From the NCBI GenBank assembly GCA_001600635.1, contig BCKL01000040.1, positions 87,681-151,680 of the forward strand: a stretch of DNA of 64,000 bases, given 5' to 3'. Every line of letters begins with the position of its first letter. Within the stretch, counting starts at the first letter, position 1. A model generated the notes under the pieces. That model saw only the letters and a list, made by a program, of their open reading frames with translations. It was not told the DNA's origin and made no database searches. The position numbers and the translations under genes are program-made. Below are positions 46,701 to 55,466 of this stretch, one piece after another. Origin of the DNA: Leucosporidium creatinivorum. Taxonomy: Eukaryota; Basidiomycota; Microbotryomycetes; Leucosporidiales; Leucosporidiaceae.

Positions 46701-47060
46701 TACTCGTACCGCCGGTGTTGAAGTCGACGAGGGCGGTTGAAGCGGCGAGGGGTGGCTGGATGAGCGAGGGGAAGTTGTAGTCGACGATGAGGTGGTGGGT
46801 TGAGGTGGTAATGATTTGTTGGTAGAAAAGGATAAAGGGGAAGGTACTCGGTTACGTTGAATTGACGAGGCCATTCCCTCAGCACCACGACGAGGCAGGA
46901 GGGAGACCTGCTGGACGACTTGGCCGCGAGCGCTCGAGTCGGCAAGGGGGGGGCGAGAGGCTCTGTGGGGTAGATTTCGGTAAAGTCTGTACCTCGTTAC
47001 TATTGGAGCAGTAGGTTCAACTTCACGAGACCTTGCCTGATCGTTTTGTTTTGCGTACAT
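43768..47060 (-). CDS. PDE1: Class II cyclic-nucleotide phosphodiesterase (PDE1-like)
   Basis: Metallo-hydrolase of the class II PDE family, low-affinity cAMP hydrolysis in the cytosol. Metal motif THAHLDHIQGLIISSG, then RPLYGTHRTLDNIERIFD and VWPKLAGYENDGV. Further conserved parts: FFVRESVSGRGREFLFFGD, RPLNHIIWQEAAPKIVEKK and LWGHLSPPYMFEELL. An unusually long Ser/Pro-rich insert (around 43850-44560) separates the strand VVIIHIKDDILSLP from the C-terminal helix HERIERELNEIEEGRRTGV. It ends in a two-residue last exon, stop 43768-43770. Start uncertain: Met at 47060 opens the frame; Met at 46874 (MASSIQRNRVPSPL) is equally possible. Eight or so introns. Family sure. Confidence 0.88.
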
Positions 47061-47103
47061 GAGACTCTACTACAGTTTTCGACTCAGCGCCGAGCTTGAG
47101 CTG

Positions 47104-47345
47104 AATCGCCGAGCCAGTTGCAGGTTGATGAGGGCATAACTTCATAGCCCAAATTCGCGCTTCTCATAATTTCGAGCCAATACTATCTATCCAGGCTCGG
47201 AAAAAGCTCACTGCGGCCCATCACGACGTCTCAGCTCTCGTTCTGGTGCTCGGCAGAGGCTCAACGAGCAGCGGAGGGCTCGACGGGGCTCTTCCTCGCT
47301 GGTGAGCACCTGAGACTGATATGCAGCAGGAAGTTAAGATTCTAT
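47104..47345. repeat. Diverged tandem duplication, unit 1
   Basis: Shares ordered blocks with 47409-47650: GTTGATGAGG, CCCAAATTCGCG, AAAGCTCACT, GTGCTCGGC, GAGCAGCGGA and GGGGCTCTTC. The offset is about 305-320 bases. No coding frame. Confidence 0.5.
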
Positions 47346-47408
47346 GTAGCCGTGCTCACCTCATTCGTCTGGCGAGACTGCATCCTGGCTACAGCTCTCT
47401 GGCCCAAG

Positions 47409-47650
47409 CCGAGCTTCACAGCCGTCGCCACGCTAGCTGTAGGTCGATGAGGACGTATATTCATGGCCCAAATTCGCGAATTGTGTAGAGTATAGTGAGC
47501 TTTATCAGCTCAGCTACACGAAGAGCTCACTACCGCTCGCTCTGACGTTCCAGCCCCCATTTTGCTGCTCGGCGAAGAGTCCGCGAGCAGCGGAAGGGTC
47601 TGCGGGGCCCCTTCTTGCTACGAAGTAGCTGAAGCATAGACTCCAAGTGT
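47409..47650. repeat. Diverged tandem duplication, unit 2
   Basis: Second unit: GTCGATGAGG, CCCAAATTCGCG, AGAGCTCACT, CTGCTCGGC, GAGCAGCGGA, GGGCCCCTTC. Lies in the 1.5-kb gene-poor gap 47061-48564. The remainder of that gap is rich in AGCTGTAG words around 48130-48420 and has an open stretch near 47949-48075 (MQVTTLRNAVASCSATS) that I do not accept as a gene. Confidence 0.5.
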
Positions 47651-48564
47651 ATAAAGTTCTTGCAAACCGCTCGACGTACTTCATTTGCCCATACTTTCGA
47701 CCGAGAAAGCTGGCAGCAGGCAGCGCCGAGCAGTTCGTCGGCTGAGCGCCGAGATGAGTTGACAAGCTGGATTTGCAGGAGAGTACAGCTTTTTGAACTC
47801 TCGCTCTAATACAGAGCACTCTGCCCTCTATTCTGATGCTCAACATCTCACCTTCGCGACGCCAACCGGCCCAAGTCGCGTTTCCAACTTTCCACTACCT
47901 CCTTCGCTTCCGCTCACCTCGTCTCTCGCTTCAGCAAGACCGCGATGCAAGTCACTACACTGCGCAACGCAGTCGCCTCGTGCTCCGCTACATCTACCAG
48001 CCGAGCGGCGACCAGCTCAGCAGTCAAGCAGGGCAAATTTGCCCAGCTAAAGCAGAAGTGTAGCAACGCTGGATCGAGTGGTGAGTTCTATAGTACAAGG
48101 CGCTGGAGCTCGTAGAAGTGCTGCTGCTGGTGGGAGAGCTGTAGGGCATCAGCTAGAGTCAGGGCCAGGCCAGAGCTGATGAGCCCAGACGAGGAGGGGC
48201 AGCTCAGCCGACTTGGCTTGGAAGCAACTGAGCTCGCTGTAGGGCAGCTGGAGGCTGTAGAGGAGACTCAGTGGGTACTCTGTAGCTCGGTAGAGCTGCA
48301 GGGCGCCACTGTGCTTCCTTCGTCGCCCTTGAGCTCTCCGTCTGAGCAGCGGCACGCGAGTTTCTCGAAGGCAGCTCGCTCTCTCTGGCTTCGGCGTAGG
48401 GACTGAGCTGTAGCGGGGCCGTCGGTTCGGGAGCAGAGCATTTCACTCTGGTAGGCTCTACGAGCAGTAGCAGCGCCGAGGGCATGGGCTTCCTCCCAAT
48501 CGTCGCATCGGGTTGGAGCTGCTCATCAGTGTTCAAAGCAGCTGGAGCTGTACCGGAGCCTTCG

Positions 48565-50203
48565 ATGCGGACGAGTACGAGCCTGTTTGAGCTCGTACTC
48601 GACATCGATTCGCATCCCGGGATCAAGCTACAGCGCTAACCTATTTCCGCCGATCTCAACAGCCCGCTCCTTCTCCTGCTCAGCTTCCACCTCGGCCGCT
48701 CCTCAACTCGCCTATAATCACCTCATCTCCCCTCGACCACCCATCCCTACCGAGATCAAATCAGCACGGAAAGGACCCGCTCCCGTAGCAGCCGACGCTC
48801 TCGATGCCTCGGAGGAATCCCCGGCAGTGGAGGACGATGGCTACGTCCCTCCACCACTGACCAACCAGTCCCTGTCGCTACTCTACTCTTTCACCACCCC
48901 TCCGCCAACATCCTCCCTCTCGGCTTTCGCCAGTCGTTTGGCCCTGTCGACCAGCTCGGCGCCGGCTTCGCACTCCCTCGCGGCCCATCTCCCCCTCCTG
49001 GAACAATGCCTCATTCACCCTTCCTTCTGGACCGGAGTTTCCGCTCTTCCTCCCACGGCAGCTCCTCACCGCTACACCAACTTCCACGACTCCCCTCTCA
49101 ACCCTTCCTCCCCCACCGCCCTCCGAGCGCACAACTCCCCCCTCGCAACCCTGGGGAACGCCCTCCTCGGTACCCTCACCTCCGAGCTCCTCTTGACCTC
49201 TTTTCCCAACCTCCCGACGAAAGTGACAAAGGCGGCGCTGACGATGTATTGTGGACCTAAATCTCTCGCTGCCGTAGCTGGAGCATGGGGTGTTGGACCG
49301 AGTAGGCTGGATAGGCGGGAGGTGGGAAAGGCGGATGAGGGCAAGGTGACGAGGAAGGAGAGGGCTTATGGACATTTGGTGGGCGGTGTTGGGGGAGCGA
49401 GGAAGAAGGATTCGGCGGTGGAGGGTGCTGCTGGTGCCGGACTCGTGAGGTGGAACAGGACTGTGAGTGCAGTTCAGGTTGAAGGATTGAGAAGTGATCA
49501 CTGACCTTCCGTTCACCACGACAGTCCTCATCACCAGCAACCGACGCCGTCTTGTTCGAGGATGCCCTCGCCTCGGTGTCTCGCGCCGTCGTAGGAGCCA
49601 TCTACCAAACTCACGTCCGTCCCTCTCATGTCCTCTCTCCTTCTTCTCTCACTGAACCTCTCTCTCCTCCGGAACAGGGCTTTGCCGCCACCCGTACCTT
49701 CGTCCACTCGCACTTCCTCTCTCGCCTTCTCCCCCCCGCCTCATCCCCCTTCGCCTCCCCCACCGCCACCTCGGACATCCTCCCCCTCCTCAAATTCACC
49801 AACCCCACCCGCGTCCTCACCCTCACTCTCCAACAACAATCCCGCCCTTCCGCTTCCCACCGTCTTCTCAAAGAATCTGGGCGATTGACCGCCCACTCGA
49901 CCTTCGTCTCCGGTGTTTACTCGGGGGAGGAGAAGTTGGGAGAGGGCTTTGGAAGTAGTTTGAAGATGAGTGAGTGGAGGGCGAGTGAGGATGCGTTGAG
50001 GAGGATGTACCTGGGGGGCAGGAGTACGGGGGAGCTGCCGAGTGAGCCGTGGATGGAGGAGGCTGGAAAGGCGTTCGAGGGGGTCAAGTTGGGAGAGGTT
50101 GAGGGTGAGTTTGTTTCTTGAGCTTGAACGTTGGTGGAGAACCGTGGAGCAGAGAGCTGACCTTCGCTTCGCTTTCGCAGTCGAGCACGAGTCTCGGAGG
50201 TAG
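48565..50203 (+). CDS. MRPL3: Mitochondrial large-subunit ribosomal protein mL44 (MrpL3)
   Basis: RNase III-like fold followed by a dsRNA-binding domain, a structural protein of the mitoribosome. RNase III-like core: LPLLEQCLIHPSFW, SPLATLGNALLGTLTSELL and FPNLPTKVTKAALTMYC. After an intron: LFEDALASVSRAVVGAIYQ and TRTFVHSHFLSRLL. The dsRBD region is RVLTLTLQQQSRPSASHRL and ends SEDALRRMYLGG. The basic, Ser-rich N-terminus (ARSFSCSASTSAA) suits a mitochondrial presequence. The frame has no upstream ATG. A 10-nt first exon (48565-48574) spliced to 48663 supplies MRTT in phase; this start is tentative. The stop is at 50201-50203 after a short last exon. Confidence 0.85.
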
Positions 50204-50316
50204 AGATCGGAGGTGTAGCTCATTTTGACGAAGTAGTAAAATCATCCCCGCCCATCATTTGACGGTACCGAGCCTGCTCTTCGCTGCGAGAGAGGCGCGA
50301 CGTGGAGTGGGATGGC

Positions 50317-50358
50317 CTCGGCGATGGCAAGTCGAGCGCCGAGCTCGAGCTGTAGGCG
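50317..50358 (+). promoter_or_regulatory. Family upstream element, copy F
   Basis: CTCGGCGATGGCAAG, then TCGAGCGCCGAGCTCGAG, then CTGTAGGCG: the apparent consensus form. Ends 225 bases before the ATG of F. The gap 50204-50582 otherwise holds the shared leader. Confidence 0.65.
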
Positions 50359-50582
50359 AGTCGTAGAGCTGAAGCGAGCCGAGAATGAGCTTCGAATGCT
50401 CACAATACGGCAGAAAGCTCTACCACCCGTCGTCATCCTCGACACCCCCTCTCCTCCCTCGACCGCTCGAACCCCTTCTCGCTCGAGCCCTCTCCCGTCT
50501 GTTGTCCTCCTCCACATCTTGCTCATCTCGCTCTCGCTTTTCGTCGCTCTCAGTTCCAACAAGCACTCGCTTACTACAAAGG

Positions 50583-51792
50583 ATGGAAGCTCAGCAACAA
50601 CCTACAGCTCACGGCAAGCGCTCCGGTGCAGCGAGGAGGAAGCTCAAGAAGGAGAAGCAGGCGATGCTCGACGCTCAATTCGAGGGACTCGAAATCGACC
50701 CGACCAAAGGATGGAAGCTGCCGCCGGAGCTCGTCTACTACATCATGCACATCTCCGCACCTCCACCCGGCACCCTCTACACCAGCGACGCCGTTCGCGA
50801 GCATCGACGTTTCCTTTGCCGACTCTCACTCGTCTGCACGGCGTGGAAAGACGAGGCCCAGAGCCTGCTTTGGAACAGCGCGGTGCTCAAGACCAACCAA
50901 CACGTCCAAAGCTTCCTGCTGGGGGGGCCAAAGCTGCGCCTCACGAAGTCCCTTGACATCGACGGGCCAGAGAGGGCAAAGGACGCCCAGCAGAACGACG
51001 ACCGCATTGACGGCGCCTTGGTCGACCAAGTCCTAGCGAAGACCGACTCTCTGTGCACGATGTCTTTAGCGGGAGTCGACAAGTTGGCCATGGAGACGCT
51101 GTCTAAGCAGACGCTGAAAGGTGAGCTCGGCGCTCCTCGTTATGGTCACGCGAGCGTCGCGCTGACCGTTTCGAGCAGGACTCTTGACGCTCGACATCGC
51201 TTGTGACGTCGACTTCATCACCTCGCTTCGACACCGCCCTTTGAGCGTACCCTACTGCCTTCACACCCTCCTCTTCTCCTCCGTCTGCTGGACCGAGCGC
51301 CGCTTCCCCAGCGCTCTCCTCGTCTCCCTCCTCGAATGCACCGTCACGGCTACGAATCTCACGATTATCCCGTCGCGTCACGACTACAGCCCTCGAGATC
51401 TCAATCGCACTGCTTCGCTTCGCTTCACTTCCTCCCGGTCCAGCCTTCGCAAACTTGTTCTTGGGCATCTCTATCCTTCCGCCCACGCCGCCCTCCTCCC
51501 TTATCTTAAGACACTCCACAGTCTTCGAGCGTTGGCCCTCGACTGGGCGACCCCCTCGATCCTCGAGGCTCTTCCGTCTCCCCTCGACGACCTCGTCCTT
51601 CCCTACTTGCCGAAGCACAATTTCGGTCACGAGCTCTCCGCTCTGCGTGCCGGCTACACGTCGCTCTCCAAGCTGAAACGGCTCATATTCACGGGGGACG
51701 TTGAGCGAGTAAGGCCTAGCCGAGACTTGGTGCGGGAGTGCAAGGCCAGGGGGATTACCATCGGTTGGCAGAGTGGGCGCGTGACGCTGTAG
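50583..51792 (+). CDS. F-box-like family member F
   Basis: Predicted 383 residues, exons 50583-51120 and 51179-51792, phase 1. Constant head, then WKLPPELVYYIMHISAP and LSLVCTAWKDEAQSLLW. The second exon has clear repeated leucine patterns: LRKLVLGHLYPSAHAALLP, LKTLHSLRALALDWATPS and ILEALPSPLDDLVLPYLP, ending KARGITIGWQSGRVTL. Closest to member G (about 60% in the body by eye), 380 bases downstream in the same orientation, so F and G are a tandem pair. Intact. Confidence 0.78.
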
Positions 51793-51908
51793 GGAAACAG
51801 GACGAGAAGACTGCCATAGGATGTACAGTGCGCTGCATCGAGACTGCTTTTGCACAGATGTTTATGAGCGTAGGGAAGGTGCGAAGCCTCGGTGTCGGCG
51901 AAGGGACA

Positions 51909-51950
51909 CTCGGCGATGGCAAGTCGGGCGCCGAGCTCGAGCTGTAGGCG
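51909..51950 (+). promoter_or_regulatory. Family upstream element, copy G
   Basis: Identical to the F element except one base (GGGCGCC for GAGCGCC) and ends 221 bases before the ATG of G. The DNA between element and leader differs completely from F. Confidence 0.65.
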
Positions 51951-52170
51951 GAATGGGGAGCCGAGAGCACTCTGAACAGTATCATCGGCCAAACCTGATT
52001 AGCTGTAGAGGTCTACAGCACTTCATCACCCTCAACACCCCCTCTCCTCCCTCAACCGCTCGAACCCTTTCCTCGCTCGGGCCCTCTCCCGTCTGTTGTC
52101 CTCCTCCCACAACTTACTCGTCTCGCTTCTCGTCGCTCTCAGCTCCAACAAGCACTCGCGTACTACTAGG

Positions 52171-53400
52171 ATGGAAGCACAGCAACAACCTACAGCTCAC
52201 GGCAAGCGCTCCGGTGCAGCGAGGAGGAAGCTCAAGAAGGAGAAGCAGGCGTTGCTCGACGCTCAGTTCGAGGGACTCGAAATCGACCCGACGAAAGGAT
52301 GGAAGCTGCCGCCGGAGCTCGTGTACCATATGATACGCATCTCGACTCCTCCTCACGGCACCCCCTTCCATAGCGACGCGGCTCGCGAGCATCGACGCTT
52401 CCTTTCCCGACTCTCCCTCGTTTGCTCGTCATGGCGAGCAGAGGCGCAAAACTTGCTATGGATCAGTGTAGTCCTTAAATCGGACCGGCACGCTCAAAGC
52501 TTCCTGTCGGGAGGTTCAAAAGCGCGCCTCACCAAGGTTCTCGACATCGCCGGATCCAACGAGGCGGAAGGCCAGAAGAACGGGCGCATCAACGGCGCGT
52601 TAGTCGACCAAGTCATGGCAAAGACCCGATCTCTGATCGTGGTGTCGCTGGCGGGTATAGATAAGCTGGCGATGGAGACGCTGACGAGGCCTGCGCTGAA
52701 AGGTGAGCTCGGCGGGCCACGATTACCGCAGTTGAGCAGGGAGCTGACACCTCCAGTAGGGCTCGCTAAGCTCGAAATCATACACAACGTTGACTTCGAC
52801 GCTTCTCAACGAGACCGCCCTCTCAGCCTCCCCTTCCGCCTGCATACCCTACTTTTCGCCTCGACTTGCTGGAGCGAGAAGCGATTCCCCAGCCGTCTCC
52901 TTGTTTCCCTCCTCGAGTGCACCACCACGGCTGTGGACCTCCGACTGGTTTCCTCGCGCCACGGCGGCAACCGCCGGGTGGCAATGCGCGCCGCACCCCT
53001 TCGCTTCAACTCCTCGCCGTCCGGACTGCGCTCACTGTCGCTACGCTATGTCGACACTTCCGCCCATGCCGCCTTGCTTCCGTTCTTGAAGACCCTTCGC
53101 AATCTACGAACACTCGGCCTCGACTGGGCGACTCCTTCCATCCTCCAAGCCCTTCCTTTCCCCCTGGACGACCTCGTCGTCTGCTACTCGACCAAGCACA
53201 AGTTCGCCGGCGAGCTTGTTGCGCTTCGGGCCGGCTACAGGTCACTCTCGGAATTGAAGCAGCTGGTCTATGTCGGGGGTGGAGACGAGCCAGAGGTCGA
53301 CCGTGGCTTCGAGGACGAATGTCAGGCCAGGGGGATTCGAATCATCTGGCAAGGGGTGGAGGTGGTTGCTGCGAGACTGAGTCGGGAGGAAGATGCTTGA
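52171..53400 (+). CDS. F-box-like family member G
   Basis: Predicted 391 residues, exons 52171-52702 and 52757-53400. The 54-nt intron has no stop and is a multiple of three, so unspliced transcript would still be translatable. It is called an intron because of its donor, GCTGAC branch site, acceptor and match to the family position. Constant head, WKLPPELVYHMIRISTP, LSLVCSSWRAEAQNLLW, then a body close to F: LRSLSLRYVDTSAHAALLP, LKTLRNLRTLGLDWATPS, ILQALPFPLDDLVV. The C-terminus is longer than F (VEVVAARLSREEDA). Intact. Confidence 0.78.
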   Translation: MEAQQQPTAHGKRSGAARRKLKKEKQALLDAQFEGLEIDPTKGWKLPPELVYHMIRISTPPHGTPFHSDAAREHRRFLSRLSLVCSSWRAEAQNLLWISVVLKSDRHAQSFLSGGSKARLTKVLDIAGSNEAEGQKNGRINGALVDQVMAKTRSLIVVSLAGIDKLAMETLTRPALKGELGGPRLPQLSRELTPPVGLAKLEIIHNVDFDASQRDRPLSLPFRLHTLLFASTCWSEKRFPSRLLVSLLECTTTAVDLRLVSSRHGGNRRVAMRAAPLRFNSSPSGLRSLSLRYVDTSAHAALLPFLKTLRNLRTLGLDWATPSILQALPFPLDDLVVCYSTKHKFAGELVALRAGYRSLSELKQLVYVGGGDEPEVDRGFEDECQARGIRIIWQGVEVVAARLSREEDA

Positions 53401-53733
53401 GTCAGTTTACCGTGTCTGAAAGCTACAATATGCGGCCACTAATGATATGTGCAGTGAGAGAGCAGTGAGAGAGCTGCGAAGCCTGAGCGAAGGATTCGGC
53501 GGACGGGTGCTTCCAACGGATAGCTGCTTTGATGTAAGAAGGAGCATGCAGACTCCTCGAGCTGTCTGGAAATACTCGGCGAGAGCTCAGTACATCTCCG
53601 AGCCATCTGTGCCAGCTCTCTGGCTACCCGAGGACCGACCTCTGCTTCGACCTCTCAATTGGACTTCTTCTTCTCCTTCTCCAAATCGCTCGAGCTTCGA
53701 GTCGCTTCACTTCTCGTCATCCCCAGCGCCAAA

Positions 53734-55162
53734 ATGCCGATTCGCAAGGCCAAGAAAGGATCGGGCTATCGTGGAACAGGCGGCCGAGGTGCCCAGGCGA
53801 CTTCTCGCCTCGAAAGCGAGATGAAGCAGCTCTCCATCTCCTCGTCCACGAATTGCCCGCCTCTTCCCTCGGACGTCGTCTACCTCATCCTCCGACACGG
53901 TGCACCAGTCAAAGACGGCCCCTACGAGCTCACCTACGAAGCGAGGCAGCGCCTGGCCTTCCTCTGACGCGCCTCTCTCGTCAACTCGGTTTGGAGGCAG
54001 GAAGCTCAGACGCTCTTGTGGGAGCATGTGGTGCTGTGTTCAGATAAGCAGATGGATAGCTTCCTTCTCAGCGTCGACAACGACCGACATACCAGCACGC
54101 TTCGCCTCGGCGCCGAGCAGCCCTCCTCGCTTAGGCTTCTCGACGGTCGTCTCGCACAAGAGGTCCTCGCTGGATGTCGTGGAGTGGAATCGGTGGAGCT
54201 TCGCTGTATTGTCAAGCTTCCCGTCAACAGCTTCTTGCCGGCCTCTTTGGAAGGTGAGCGACGGGCTTTCTTGCGCCGAGCCTGAGCTGACTGAACTTGC
54301 TGTCGGCCCAGATCTGAAGTCGCTCACGATCCACGACAGCGTCGAGCTCGCCCCCAGATCTCAGTCGGATAGCGCAGCTCTCGATGTCCCTTTCACCCTC
54401 ACCCACCTCCTCTACGTCTTATCTCGAAGCTGGACCAATATGTCGTTCTTCCTGCTCGGCGCCCTCTTGCACTCTGTGGACGGCCAAGCTTCGATCTCCC
54501 TTCAGATGTACAACAAGCTCTCCAAATCGAATAGCATCCCCTGCCGCGAGCTCGACCACGGTCTCACTCACCTCACGCTCAGATCCTTTGACCAAAGTCA
54601 CATCGCCTCTCTCCTACCCTTCCTTCGCCGTTGTCCTCGACTCGAGACGCTTGAGGTCGACACGCACCCCACCTTCCTTTTCGAAGCCATCTCGCATCCT
54701 CTGTCGACCCTCAAGATCCTCGAGCCCGTCAATCTCAACTTTGGCTCGGTCGTCGAGCTGCTCAAGCAGGGATTCCACTCGCTCTCGAAGCTCAAGCGTT
54801 TGGCGGTCGAGTCTGAGACGAGTACTGCTGCTGTTCGCTCGAGTACGCTGCAGACTCTGTGCACGAAGCAGGACGTGATGTTGGACGTGACCGTACTCGA
54901 CGTGAACCGCTTCTTCGCACCTCGAGTCATCGCCGAGCAGCGCCGGGACAGCTTGCTAATCTACCTACGGATCTTTCGATGGCTCTTTCATAGCCTCCAC
55001 CTCCCAGAGACCGCTTCGGCTACTACCGCTACCACTCGGATGGGGACGACTACTAGTGATGAGGTACAAGTAGGGGAGCGCCGAAGTCGGTTCGAATCGT
55101 TTGAAGACGGCGGGCAGAGCAGAAGCTTGACTTTTGTAGCTTGGAGTACTCGTGACAGATAG
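53734..55162 (+). pseudogene. F-box-like family member H, one in-frame TGA
   Basis: Exons 53734-54253 and 54312-55162, phase 1, 456 residues if the stop is ignored. The head differs from the constant one (MPIRKAKKGSGYRGTGGRG). F-box-like part: PPLPSDVVYLILRHGAP, then a TGA at 53965-53967 inside the second half of the motif, then RASLVNSVWRQEAQTLLW. The rest is undamaged: LRSFDQSHIASLLPFLRRC, RLETLEVDTHPTFLFEAI, and a long Thr-rich C-terminus. TGA probably replaced CGA (Arg). With a single lesion this could be a young pseudogene, a sequencing or strain polymorphism, or a readthrough gene. It lacks the upstream element. Confidence 0.7.
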
Positions 55163-55466
55163 TGGAAGCTCTCAACGCGTCTGACGAGCTGTAGACTCGG
55201 AGCGAGCCAGATCTTGAGAAGTCGACCGAGAGAAAGGAGTCGAGCAGCTCGGCGATACCAGCCGCCGTTTCAGGCTTCTCTCACTGATCAACGTCACAGA
55301 CGAAGCTTTTCTGTAACGTCTCACATCTTGACAGGCTCACTGAAGATCCGAGCGGCGGAGCGGCCGCCGGTGCGAAAGTGAAGCCGCCTGCCGGAACGAG
55401 CTGAGCTGGAGGCGAGAGCTCGGGCTTAGACTTGAACCACAACGTTCAACAGAGCAAGAACTCGAC

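Noticed and set aside
47949-48075. Possible exon starting MQVTTLRNAVASCSATS ending at a GTGAGT donor
   Set aside because: No continuing exon with recognisable content could be found before mL44; probably chance.
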